A stretch of 14,445 nucleotides of DNA from JAQGMO01 sp050954505 (GTDB lineage Bacteria > Pseudomonadota > Gammaproteobacteria > Burkholderiales > Burkholderiaceae_D). Each line of letters begins with the position of its first letter. The stretch's first letter is position 1. The notes beneath the pieces were generated by a model. That model searched no databases and had not been told where the DNA came from. It worked only from the letters and a program-made list of their open reading frames with translations. Below are positions 6,296-14,378 of the stretch, one piece after another. The stretch spans positions 1 through 14,445 of the forward strand of contig JBPBPY010000069.1 of assembly GCA_050954505.1 (NCBI GenBank), in the 5' to 3' direction. A program made the position numbers and the translations under genes.

Positions 6296-6919
6296 ATGAA
6301 CCAAATTCGACTCGCAGTTACTAAATGGTTTCCCCCGTATATCGAAGCGTACCGATGCATTCAGCCATGTCATGGCCCATTGCCCGGCTGTGTTGCGTGC
6401 AGGCGTATCGCACCGCTTCCCCTATGCGTGGCAACCTTGGCCGAGCACGATGGATTGAAAGGGACGGACGCTTTGCAGCTGTGCTTGCCGCAATACGGCG
6501 GCAGTCTGCCCAATGGTGCGACGGATAACGACCTTGCCGGGACAGCGGCCTTGCACGCAGTAGCGCAGAACAAGGCCCAACAGATCACAACTGCGCAGCA
6601 AACCATTCCAAATCCGGAACTGACTTCATTGATGGTGCGTTTCCGGGCGTTCAGGGAACAGACCAAACAGACACTCAACGATCTGCATTATGCAGGCGGA
6701 GACACGGTGCCGAATCAATTCATTCGAACCTGTCATGATTACATGCTCGAAGCGTTTGGTTGCACTGGCCGACTCGATGAGGCCAAAGCCATACAGCGCT
6801 CCGGCGAGGACCTGCTCACACTGGTGCATGAGTTATATCGTCCGGTTGCCGGCGTTCAGGGGGAGCGCTTGAGTGCGTTTCCACGCGCGCTGCGCGAGCT
6901 GTGGAAACAGCATGATTAA
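6296..6919 (+). CDS. Hypothetical protein, N-terminus uncertain
   Basis: From the ATG at 6296 the product is 207 residues. The last ~95 residues, from MVRFRAFREQ (ATG at 6632), look like a genuine soluble, mainly helical protein with regular charges and normal codon use (for example EDLLTLVHELYRPV). The first ~50 residues are unusually rich in Cys and Pro and less convincing, so the true start may be downstream or the 5' part may be decayed. The frame is open much further left, but there it runs antisense to glpM. I recognise no family, signal peptide or membrane helix. The gene converges on the efflux operon: its TAA (6917-6919) and the opposing TAA (6916-6918, minus) share TTAA. Alternative: remnant of a longer gene. 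Low to moderate confidence. Confidence 0.45.
   Translation: MNQIRLAVTKWFPPYIEAYRCIQPCHGPLPGCVACRRIAPLPLCVATLAEHDGLKGTDALQLCLPQYGGSLPNGATDNDLAGTAALHAVAQNKAQQITTAQQTIPNPELTSLMVRFRAFREQTKQTLNDLHYAGGDTVPNQFIRTCHDYMLEAFGCTGRLDEAKAIQRSGEDLLTLVHELYRPVAGVQGERLSAFPRALRELWKQHD
6877..6908. terminator. Perfect 8-bp inverted repeat just past the efflux operon stop
   Basis: GTTTCCAC (6877-6884) and GTGGAAAC (6901-6908) are exact reverse complements, with a GC-rich 16-nt interior that can pair further (GCGC/GCGC). On the minus strand it begins 7 nt beyond the outer-membrane channel stop codon, the position of a terminator or 3' stabiliser, although no U-tract follows. It lies inside the coding part of the opposing hypothetical gene. 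Confidence 0.45.
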
Positions 6920-8406
6920 CGAACGCCATACAGCGCTGCGTTCCCGGCGCCCGGCGCCACCCAGCCACCACCGATGGCACGAATCAGATTCACGGTAACA
7001 CGCGCACGCTCTCCATCGAGCTGTACCGAGACGCGCCGCTGCAGCAGCACGCTGCGGTCGGCATCGATGACATCGAGAAAACTGACGGCGCCCTCGCGAT
7101 ACTGAATGCGTGACAGTCGGGCGGCCCGGGTGGAGGCCTCGACTGCCCGATCCTGCGCTTCGATCTGCTGCCCAAGCAGCCGCAGGCCGGCCAGATTGTC
7201 CTCGACCTCGCCAAATGCAGTGAGCACCGTTTGACGGTACTTCGCCACTTCTTCCTCATAGACGGCATCGGCCTGCTGCAGCTGGGCGCGCCGGGCGCCG
7301 CCATCGAATAATGGCAGTGACAGCGCCGCCCCGGCCAGGGGACCCAGCAGGAAGGTGCGGCTGGACCACTTGAAGAGATCGCCCAGCTTGTTCGACTCCA
7401 GTCCGGCACTGCCGGTGATGCTCAGGCTGGGATAGAACGCTGCCTTCGCTGCGCCAATGCGGGCATTGGCTGCGGCCATGGCGCGTTCAGCTGCGGCAAT
7501 GTCTGGCCGGCGTTCCAGCAGTTCGGAAGGCAGTCCGGTGGGCACGCTGACAGCGATGCGCACCAGTGGTGACGCTGGCAAGCTGAACTCGGCTGGTGAT
7601 TGGCCCAGCAGGATGGCCAGTGCATGTTCAGCCAGCGCACGGCGGCGCGCAATGCCGAGTGATTCGGATTGCGCCGCTGCCAGTTCGGTGCGCGCGCGGG
7701 CGACATCGACTTCGCCGATATCGCCGGCCTCGAAGCGGCGCGACAGCAGAGCCAGGCTCTGGGTGCGGAAGTCGACCGTGCTGGCATACAGTGCCTGGTC
7801 GGCGTCGAGTTCGCGCAGCATGAAGTAGCTTTGCGCCACATCGGCCTGGATCGCCAGCTGCAGCGAGTGAAACAGGGCGGTGTCGCGCTGGAAGTCGGCG
7901 CCGGCGGCGTCAACCGTGGCGCCCACGCGGCCGAACAGATCGGCTTCATAAGCCAGCGTGGCTTGCGCGCGCCACAAGGTCGACGCAGAGGTGGTGGCTT
8001 GCGGCGCCAGGCCAAGGGCAGCCGGCGATGGGCGCTGGCGCGTGGGCCCCGCACCCACGCCGATCTGCGGGAACAAGCCGGAGCGGGCGTTTTCCACCAG
8101 CGCGCGCGACTGCGCCAGGCGCGCCGCACCGACCTTGAGGTTCTGGTTGGCAGCCGAAGCCTGCACCTGCAAACCATCAAGCGTCGCATCATTGAAAACC
8201 GACCACCATTGGCCGCGCGCTTCATGCTCGGCCGGTTGCGCGGTTTTCCAGGCTGGATCGGCGGCCTGCGCTTCCTTGTAGGCTGCCGGTACCGCTACAG
8301 CCGGGCGTTCATAAACCGGCGCCACCGAACAGCCGGCCAGGATCAGTGCCGCAAGCATGGCGGCAGGGCGCAAAGAAGAGATGGCAGGTACGAATGAATG
8401 ACTCAT
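6916..8406 (-). CDS. RND efflux outer-membrane channel lipoprotein (OprN/NodT family)
   Basis: The product is 496 residues, typical of the family. A lipoprotein signal ends in LAGC with the lipidated Cys at 26, then the family opening SVAPVYERP. Two outer-membrane-efflux-protein repeats follow, with the classic marks WWSVFND (67-73), YEADLFGRV in the first repeat, and ELLERRPDIAAAE with SLPLFDGG in the second. It forms a trimeric outer-membrane channel and periplasmic tunnel that receives substrate from the adaptor-permease complex. Its ATG overlaps the permease stop as ATGA (8403-8406), so the two are translationally coupled; it is the last gene of the operon. Its stop shares TTAA with the opposing hypothetical gene. 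Family call very secure; the closest named homologue (OprN, OprC or other) cannot be settled by eye. Confidence 0.96.
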   Translation of the reverse strand: MSHSFVPAISSLRPAAMLAALILAGCSVAPVYERPAVAVPAAYKEAQAADPAWKTAQPAEHEARGQWWSVFNDATLDGLQVQASAANQNLKVGAARLAQSRALVENARSGLFPQIGVGAGPTRQRPSPAALGLAPQATTSASTLWRAQATLAYEADLFGRVGATVDAAGADFQRDTALFHSLQLAIQADVAQSYFMLRELDADQALYASTVDFRTQSLALLSRRFEAGDIGEVDVARARTELAAAQSESLGIARRRALAEHALAILLGQSPAEFSLPASPLVRIAVSVPTGLPSELLERRPDIAAAERAMAAANARIGAAKAAFYPSLSITGSAGLESNKLGDLFKWSSRTFLLGPLAGAALSLPLFDGGARRAQLQQADAVYEEEVAKYRQTVLTAFGEVEDNLAGLRLLGQQIEAQDRAVEASTRAARLSRIQYREGAVSFLDVIDADRSVLLQRRVSVQLDGERARVTVNLIRAIGGGWVAPGAGNAALYGVR

Positions 8407-11400
8407 GCTGGTGCTCCGACCGGCGAATTGCCCGGTGCATGTGGATGGCCACTGCCTGCAATGGGCAATGGTGCTTCATGGGTGGTGGATGAATGCAGCG
8501 CGTGACCACGGTCCAAGGTGCGCAGCAAGACGTAGAACACAGGCGTGAGGAACAGGCCGAACAGCGTCACGCCCAGCATGCCGAAGAACACCGCCACACC
8601 CATTGCATGGCGCATTTCGGATCCGGCGCCTGACGACAGCACCAGTGGCACCACGCCCATGATGAAGGCAATCGAGGTCATCAGGATCGGCCGCAGGCGC
8701 AGGCGGCTGGCATCGATGGCCGCTTGCAGCGGCGTGCTGCCGCCGAGCTCGAGTTCGCGGGCAAATTCGACGATCAGGATGGCGTTCTTGCACGCCAGGC
8801 CCACCAGCACCATCAAGCCGATCTGGGTGAAGATGTTGTTGTCGCCATTGGTCAGCCAGACGCCCGTCAAGGCGGCCAGAATGCTCATCGGCACGATCAG
8901 GATCACGGCCAGTGGCAAGGTCAGGCTTTCATATTGCGCAGCCAGGACCAGGAACACCAGCAGCAGGCTGATGGGGAAAATCCAGATGCCGGCATTGCCC
9001 GCCAGGATTTTCTGGTAGGTCAGGTCGGTCCATTCGAACTTCACCCCACGCGGCAGCGTCTGCGCAGCAATGCGCTCGGCAGCAGCTTCGGCCTGGGCCG
9101 AGGAATAGCCGGGCGCCGGACCGCCATTGATGTCGGCGGCGGTATAACCGTTGTAGCGCACCACCATTTCCGGACCATAGGTCGGACTGAGTTTCACCAG
9201 CGACGACAGCGGCACCATTTCGCCGGCACTGTTGCGCGTCTTGAGCTGCAGGATATCTTCCGGATGCGAGCGAAACGGCGCATCGGCCTGGGCGCGCACC
9301 TGGAAGACGCGGCCAAAACGATTGAAGTCATTCACATACAGCGAGCCCAGATAGATCTGCATGGTGTCGAATACATCAGTAACCGGCACGCCCAGCTGTT
9401 TGGCCTTGGTGCGGTCGAGGTCGACGTTCAACTGCGGTACATTGATCTGGAAGCTGGAAAACATCGGGCCCAGTTCAGGTGCTTTTTTCGCTGCCGCCAT
9501 GAAAGCATTGGCAGCGTCGTTGAGCGCCGCATAACCGACGGCGCCGCGGTCTTCGATCTGCATCTTGAAGCCGCCGACGGTGCCCAGTCCCATCACCGGT
9601 GGCGGCGGGAAGACGGCAATGTAGGCATCCTGGATGGCACCGAACTTGGCGCCCAGATTGGCGGCGATTGCCGTGGCCGACAGGGTCTTGTCATGACGCT
9701 CGGCAAATGGCTTCAAGGTGACGAAGACAATGCCGGCACTCGAACTGTTGGTAAAGCCGTTGATCGACAAGCCTGGAAACGCAATCGCACTTTCAACGCC
9801 CGGTTCCTTCAAGGCGATGTCACCCATGCGGCGTATCACGGCTTCGGTACGGTCCAGCGAGGCGCCGTTCGGCAGTTGCGTGAAGCTGATCAGATACTGC
9901 TTGTCCTGTGCCGGCACGAAGCCGCCGGGCACCAAAGAGGAAATGCCGGCTGTTGCAGCAAGCAGTACCGCATACACACCCATGGCCGAAGCCTTGCGCG
10001 AAATGACGCCGGTGACGCCACGTCCGTAGCGCTCGGAGGTGCGATTGAAAAAATGATTGAAGCGGCTGAAGAATCCGCCGAGCAGCCGGTTCATGACGCG
10101 GGTCAGCCAGTCGGGTTTTTCATCATGGCCCTTGAGCAGCATGGCGGCCAGCGCCGGTGACAGCGTGAGCGAGTTGAAGGCTGAAATCACGGTGGAAATG
10201 GCGATGGTCATGGCAAACTGCTTGTAGAACTGTCCCGTCAATCCAGTCATGAATGCCAGTGGCACAAACACCGCCACCAGGGTCAGTGCAATGGCAATGA
10301 TCGGCCCGCTGACTTCGCGCATGGCGCGGTAGGTGGCTTCGCGCGGCGTGAGCCCGCCCGCAATATTGCGCTCGACGTTTTCCACCACCACGATGGCATC
10401 GTCGACCACGATGCCGATGGCCAGCACCATGCCGAACAGCGACAGCGCATTGATCGAATAGCCAAAGCCCAGCATCAGTGCGAAGGTGCCGACAATGGAC
10501 ACGGGAACAGCCAGCAAGGGAATGATGGAAGCGCGCCAGCTTTGCAGGAACACGATCACCACCAGCACCACCAGGGCAATGGCTTCAAGCAGCGTGACAA
10601 TCACCGCCTTGATGCTGGCGCGCACGAACTGCGTCGGATCGTAGGCGATGCGGTATTCGATCGACGATGGAAATTCCTTGGCCAGCTCCGCCATTGCGGC
10701 ATGCACCTGGGAAGAGACTTCAAGCGCATTCGAGCCTGGCGCCTGGAAAATTGGAATGGCAACCGCATTCTTGTTGTCGAGCAGGGAGCGCAAGCCATAT
10801 TCGGAAGCAGCCAGCTCGATGCGCGCGACATCGCCCAGGCGGGTGACGGCGCCTTCGGCAGAAGACTTGAGAATGATGGCAGCGAATTGCGCTTCGGTAT
10901 TCAGACGGCCCTGGGCATTGACGGACAACTGCAGCGGCACACCGCTATTGTTGGGTGACGCACCGATGACGCCGGCCGCCACCTGGACATTCTGCTCGCG
11001 GATGGCGCGCACCACATCGCTGGCGGTCAGTCCGCGCTGCGCGACTTTCTGCGGGTCGAGCCAGACGCGCATGGCGTAATTGCCCGAGCCGAACAGGCCG
11101 ACCTCGCCCACACCTTGGATGCGTGCCAGCCGGTCCTTGACATTGAGCACCGCGTAATTGCGCAGATAAGTCATGTCATAACGCTCATCGGGCGAGATCA
11201 GGTGGACCACCATGGTCAATGCTGGTGAACTCTTGATGGTGGTGACACCAAGGCGCTGCACATCGTCAGGCAAGCGCGGCAAGGCTTGCGAGACGCGGTT
11301 CTGCACCAGTTGCTGGGCCTTGTCGGGGTCGACGCCGAGCTTGAAATTGACGGTGACCGTGAGATTGCCGTCGCTATTGGCCTGCGACTGCATGTACAGC

Positions 11401-11630
11401 ATGTTTTCCACGCCGTTGATCGATTCTTCCAGCGGCGAGGCCACGGTCTCGGCAATCACCTTCGGGTTGGCGCCTGGGTACTGGGCCCGCACCACCACCG
11501 ATGGTGGAACGACTTCGGGATATTCGGAAATCGGTAACTGGAATACCGACAGCACGCCGGCCAACAGCAGCAGCACCGAAAGTACGCCGGCGAAGATCGG
11601 CCGGTCGATGAAGAATTTGGAGATATTCAT
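8403..11630 (-). CDS. RND multidrug efflux permease, MexF-like (HAE1 family)
   Basis: The product is 1075 residues, normal for HAE1 permeases. It starts MNISKFFIDRPIFA and keeps PISEYPEVVPP (33-43). TM4 carries the proton-relay pair Asp410-Asp411 in GIVVDDAIVVVENVERN (406-422), and TM10 carries Lys948 in GLACKNA. Two halves are evident, each one helix plus a large periplasmic loop plus five helices. Stretches such as SPDERYDMTYLRNYAVLNVKD (146-166) and GQFYKQFAMTIAISTVISAFN (466-486) resemble MexF more than MexB/AcrB. It exchanges protons for drug and passes substrate to adaptor and channel in the inner membrane; MexF-type pumps export chloramphenicol, quinolones and trimethoprim, but substrates here are only inferred. 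The cytoplasmic tail beyond 1040 is Pro-rich with several His. The start is 45 nt after the adaptor stop, with AGGGA upstream. Confidence 0.97.
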   Translation of the reverse strand: MNISKFFIDRPIFAGVLSVLLLLAGVLSVFQLPISEYPEVVPPSVVVRAQYPGANPKVIAETVASPLEESINGVENMLYMQSQANSDGNLTVTVNFKLGVDPDKAQQLVQNRVSQALPRLPDDVQRLGVTTIKSSPALTMVVHLISPDERYDMTYLRNYAVLNVKDRLARIQGVGEVGLFGSGNYAMRVWLDPQKVAQRGLTASDVVRAIREQNVQVAAGVIGASPNNSGVPLQLSVNAQGRLNTEAQFAAIILKSSAEGAVTRLGDVARIELAASEYGLRSLLDNKNAVAIPIFQAPGSNALEVSSQVHAAMAELAKEFPSSIEYRIAYDPTQFVRASIKAVIVTLLEAIALVVLVVIVFLQSWRASIIPLLAVPVSIVGTFALMLGFGYSINALSLFGMVLAIGIVVDDAIVVVENVERNIAGGLTPREATYRAMREVSGPIIAIALTLVAVFVPLAFMTGLTGQFYKQFAMTIAISTVISAFNSLTLSPALAAMLLKGHDEKPDWLTRVMNRLLGGFFSRFNHFFNRTSERYGRGVTGVISRKASAMGVYAVLLAATAGISSLVPGGFVPAQDKQYLISFTQLPNGASLDRTEAVIRRMGDIALKEPGVESAIAFPGLSINGFTNSSSAGIVFVTLKPFAERHDKTLSATAIAANLGAKFGAIQDAYIAVFPPPPVMGLGTVGGFKMQIEDRGAVGYAALNDAANAFMAAAKKAPELGPMFSSFQINVPQLNVDLDRTKAKQLGVPVTDVFDTMQIYLGSLYVNDFNRFGRVFQVRAQADAPFRSHPEDILQLKTRNSAGEMVPLSSLVKLSPTYGPEMVVRYNGYTAADINGGPAPGYSSAQAEAAAERIAAQTLPRGVKFEWTDLTYQKILAGNAGIWIFPISLLLVFLVLAAQYESLTLPLAVILIVPMSILAALTGVWLTNGDNNIFTQIGLMVLVGLACKNAILIVEFARELELGGSTPLQAAIDASRLRLRPILMTSIAFIMGVVPLVLSSGAGSEMRHAMGVAVFFGMLGVTLFGLFLTPVFYVLLRTLDRGHALHSSTTHEAPLPIAGSGHPHAPGNSPVGAPA

Positions 11631-11674
11631 GATTTTTCCCTGGAGGGTATTCTTGTTTTTGCTTTAGGCGTGCT

Positions 11675-13024
11675 TCAGGTCCTGGCTGCGCCGATGTTGG
11701 CGCTCGTACCGGAATTGCTGCTGGTATTGGAGCGGGTGCGAGCCGGAGTAGTGGCGCCAGCTGACGCCTTGCCTGCAGGCGCTGGAGCCGTCGCCGGTGC
11801 ATTTGCCGGGCTTGGGTCGGCAGCGGCGTTGGCGCTGGGAGCATTTTTTACCGTGGGCGGCAGCGATGCCGTCATCGTCACCATATGGGGACTCACCGTG
11901 TCGCCGGGCCGAACACGCTGCAGGCCATTGACGACAATGCGCTCGCCACTTTTCAACCCGCTGGCGACAACGCGCAAGCCATCATGAATGGCGCCGGTGC
12001 GCACTTCGCGGTAGGTGGCATGGTTGGCCTGGTCGAGCACCAGCACGAAGCTCTTGTCCTGGTCGGTGCCGATCGCTTTTTCATCGATCAGCACGGCGTC
12101 GCGTGCGGAGCCGCTGCCTAGCCGCACACGAGCATACAAGCCTGGAAGCAGGGCGCCATCGGCGTTGTCGAATACCGCGCGCACCCGCACGGTGCCGGAA
12201 GAGGTGTCGACGCGGTTATCGACCGAGCTGACCTTGCCGTGGCGCGAAGTGCCTTCTTCATTGGCCAGCCCCAGTTGCACAGGCACTGTTGCGCCACTGG
12301 CGCGTGAAGGATTGACATACTTGAGGAAACTTTGTTCATCGACGTCGAAGCCGGCATAGATGCTGGCAACCGAGACCAGCGTGGTCAGCGGCGCGGCAGT
12401 CGAGCCTGCGGTGACCACGTTGCCAGGCGTGACTTCGGCACGGGAAATACGGCCGCTGACTGGCGCGACAATGCGCGTATGCTCAAGGTTCAGCTGAGCC
12501 GCCACCAGGCCGGCGCGCGCCATCAGCAGGTTGGCGGCCGCCTCGCGCGAGGTATTCTGCTTTTCATCATAATCGCGCCGTGCAATCGCATTGTCGGCCA
12601 GCAGCCGTTCGCCCCGCGCGAGGTCCGAAGCAGTGTAGGCCGCGCGGGCTTCGGCGCCGGCGAGCTGGGCAGAGGCGCGTGCCGTCTCGGCTGCGTATGG
12701 CCGCGGGTCGATGGTAAACAGCACATCGCCTTTCTTGACCAGTGCCCCATCCTTGAAGTGCACCGCTGTCAGCGTGCCCGATACCAGCGGGCGAATCTCC
12801 ACGCGGTCAACCGCCTCGAGGCGGCCCGAGTAGTCTTGCCAATCGGTGATCTGGCGGCTTATTACCGTTGCAACGTCGACGGTTGCTGCTGCGGGCGCCG
12901 CCGGCGCAGTTCTGGATTCGGCGGCAGCACCTGCACTGGCATGGAAGGCGGCAAAGCCGCCAGCGGCCACGATCACGGCGGCTGCAGTTGCCAGCACAGT
13001 CAGGCGGTTACGAAAAATGCTCAT
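11675..13024 (-). CDS. RND efflux periplasmic adaptor (membrane fusion protein), MexE-like
   Basis: The product is 449 residues. Residues 8-30 form a hydrophobic N-terminal signal or anchor; there is no lipobox and no Cys, so it is not a lipoprotein. Then come the beta-barrel/lipoyl entry (RVEIRPLVSGTLTAVHF, 74-90; GDVLFTIDPRPY, 99-110), an alpha-hairpin (about 112-180), the lipoyl exit (RIVAPVSGRISR, 184-195) and the beta-barrel and membrane-proximal domains to about 380. Residues 387-449 are a low-complexity Ala/Pro/Ser/Thr tail not needed for the fold. The adaptor joins permease and channel in the periplasm. First gene of the three-gene operon, divergent from the LysR gene, so probably under its control. 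ATG at 13024 with a weak GGGAA ribosome site. Confidence 0.95.
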   Translation of the reverse strand: MSIFRNRLTVLATAAAVIVAAGGFAAFHASAGAAAESRTAPAAPAAATVDVATVISRQITDWQDYSGRLEAVDRVEIRPLVSGTLTAVHFKDGALVKKGDVLFTIDPRPYAAETARASAQLAGAEARAAYTASDLARGERLLADNAIARRDYDEKQNTSREAAANLLMARAGLVAAQLNLEHTRIVAPVSGRISRAEVTPGNVVTAGSTAAPLTTLVSVASIYAGFDVDEQSFLKYVNPSRASGATVPVQLGLANEEGTSRHGKVSSVDNRVDTSSGTVRVRAVFDNADGALLPGLYARVRLGSGSARDAVLIDEKAIGTDQDKSFVLVLDQANHATYREVRTGAIHDGLRVVASGLKSGERIVVNGLQRVRPGDTVSPHMVTMTASLPPTVKNAPSANAAADPSPANAPATAPAPAGKASAGATTPARTRSNTSSNSGTSANIGAART

Positions 13025-13153
13025 GATGGATTCCCGGAAGTTTTGACGTCATTTGTTTGCAGGCTTGCTTTGCGGTATGAGCGGGGAGGCGTTCCAACGC
13101 CACACCGGCAAAAGTGCCAATGATCCGAATTCTGGCCCTTGTGCACTGCAAGA

Positions 13154-13169
13154 TAAACCGTCGTAAACC
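13154..13169. repeat. Helically phased direct repeat TAAACC-N4-TAAACC in the divergent promoter region
   Basis: TAAACC occurs at 13154-13159 and again at 13164-13169, a 10-bp period that places both copies on one face of the helix. It lies in the 234-bp gap between the efflux operon and its LysR gene, where an activator for the operon could bind. Function is inferred from position only. Confidence 0.35.
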
Positions 13170-13203
13170 AGAAACACTAGTCGAGCATTCCGAACAATCG
13201 AAA

Positions 13204-13220
13204 TATAATAGGCGTATTAT
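13204..13220 (+). promoter_or_regulatory. LysR-gene -10 box inside an AT-rich inverted repeat (probable autoregulatory site)
   Basis: TATAAT at 13204-13209 is a perfect -10 for the regulator gene; the 17-bp-spaced -35 (TCGAGC, 13181-13186) matches only three of six. ATAATA (13205-13210) and TATTAT (13215-13220) form an exact inverted repeat around GGCG, overlapping the -10 and probable transcription start. Many LysR-type regulators repress their own gene from such a site. I could not identify a convincing promoter for the divergent efflux operon. Confidence 0.5.
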
Positions 13221-13249
13221 TCGGTAATGAATGTTGATGCACTTCTCTC

Positions 13250-13254
13250 GGAGG
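13250..13254 (+). promoter_or_regulatory. Strong ribosome-binding site of the LysR gene
   Basis: GGAGG, 4 nt before the ATG at 13259; it settles the start. Confidence 0.75.
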
Positions 13255-13258
13255 CAAG

Positions 13259-14275
13259 ATGGACCGGTTCCAAGCCATGCAGGTCTTTACCCGCGTCGTC
13301 GACGCCAACAGCTTTACCCGCGCAGCCGAATTGCTGGGCTTGCCGCGTACCACTGTGACTACCATCATCCAGTCGCTCGAAGCAATGCTGCAGGTGCGCC
13401 TGCTCAACCGCACGACCAGGCGCCTGAGCCTGACCCCGGACGGCGCTTCCTATTACGAACGCTGTCTGCGCATCCTGGCCGATGTGGAAGAGACCGAGGA
13501 AACCTTTCGCAATGTGGCGCGCGGACCGAAGGGGCGCTTGCGCATCGACGCGCCTGCCACTATCGGCCGCACGATCCTGATTCCTCGCTTGTGCGATTTC
13601 CATACCCGCTACCCCGACATCGACCTGATGATCGGCATGGGCGATCGTCCTGTGGACATGGTGCAGGAGGCTGTCGATTGCGTCATCCGCATCGGAGAAT
13701 TGAAGGACTCGACCATGGTGGCGCGCCGGATCGGCACCTTCCAGTCTGTCACGTGCGCGGCGCCCACTTACCTTGCCCGCAATGGCGTGCCGGAGTCGAT
13801 CGCAGCGTTGAGCGATCATCAGGCAGTCAATTATTTTTCCAGCCGCACAGGTCGCAACATCGACTGGGACTTCATCGTTGATGGCGAACTGGTGGCCGTA
13901 CCTCTGAATGGTGTCGTATCAGTCAATGATGGCGATGCCTACATTGCCTGCGCGCTGCAGGGCTTCGGCCTGATCCAGGCGCCGCGCTACATGGTGCTGG
14001 AACATCTGGATTCCGGTGCCCTGGTTGAAATCCTGCCAGACCTGCGTTCAGCGCCGATGCCGATCTCGGTGGTCTATCCGCACAACCGCCACCTTTCGCC
14101 CAAGGTCAGGGTCTTTGTTGACTGGGTCGCAGAGTTGTTTGGCCAATGCCCATTGCTGGGCGGGCAGGACAGCGATGGAGAGCATGGCAATTCCTGCAAA
14201 TTTCTCGCCGACCCGAATGCCAATACCTATCGCGCGGTACTGGACCGGGAAAACAGTGCAGTAGTGTTGAATTAA
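13259..14275 (+). CDS. LysR-type transcriptional regulator (CrgA-like group), probable efflux regulator
   Basis: The product is 338 residues. The winged helix-turn-helix is at the N-terminus: MDRFQAMQVFTRVVDANSFT, the HTH at about 18-37 (TRAAELLGLPRTTVT), then RLLNRTTRRLSLTPDG (47-62). The LysR substrate-binding domain covers about 90-296 (GRLRIDAPATIG at 92-103). The N-terminal pattern belongs to the CrgA-like group common in Burkholderiales, not the NodD/MexT pattern. Residues from about 298 form a polar tail of some 40 residues beyond the usual ~300-residue length. It is divergent from the MexEF-type operon, the usual layout for a LysR regulator and its target, so it probably activates or represses that operon in response to an unknown small molecule and controls its own gene from the inverted repeat over its -10. 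Confidence 0.95.
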   Translation: MDRFQAMQVFTRVVDANSFTRAAELLGLPRTTVTTIIQSLEAMLQVRLLNRTTRRLSLTPDGASYYERCLRILADVEETEETFRNVARGPKGRLRIDAPATIGRTILIPRLCDFHTRYPDIDLMIGMGDRPVDMVQEAVDCVIRIGELKDSTMVARRIGTFQSVTCAAPTYLARNGVPESIAALSDHQAVNYFSSRTGRNIDWDFIVDGELVAVPLNGVVSVNDGDAYIACALQGFGLIQAPRYMVLEHLDSGALVEILPDLRSAPMPISVVYPHNRHLSPKVRVFVDWVAELFGQCPLLGGQDSDGEHGNSCKFLADPNANTYRAVLDRENSAVVLN

Positions 14276-14349
14276 GAGTGAATCAAGGAGCCGGCCAACA
14301 GGGCTTGCATCGATAACCAGGCTAATTTGATAAATGATTTATACCGGTC

Positions 14350-14378
14350 TTGCGGTAGCTCAAATCCTTTGCTATAGT
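14350..14378 (+). promoter_or_regulatory. Strong extended -10 promoter reading off the right edge
   Basis: TTGCGG (14350-14355), a 17-bp spacer and TATAGT (14373-14378), with TGC directly before the -10 making it an extended -10. An AT-rich stretch at about 14321-14343 sits where an UP element would. The transcript would begin near 14385 in GC-rich sequence and run out of the window. CCTCGC (14385-14390) can pair with GCGAGG (14428-14433) in the leader. No start codon with a good ribosome site follows within the window. A stable-RNA gene downstream is possible but unproven. Confidence 0.6.

Noticed and set aside
7669..8397. Plus-strand open frame of 242 codons
   Set aside because: Antisense shadow of the outer-membrane channel gene, with Arg/Gly-rich out-of-frame composition.
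8724..10160. Plus-strand open frame of 478 codons
   Set aside because: It lies wholly antisense to the well-conserved permease gene; its Gln/His/Arg-rich translation has no domain character.
12332..13123. Plus-strand open frame of 263 codons
   Set aside because: Antisense to the adaptor gene; it does not resemble any protein and crosses the divergent promoter region.
13217..13819. Minus-strand open frame of 200 codons
   Set aside because: Antisense to the LysR gene, whose HTH and binding domain are unmistakable.
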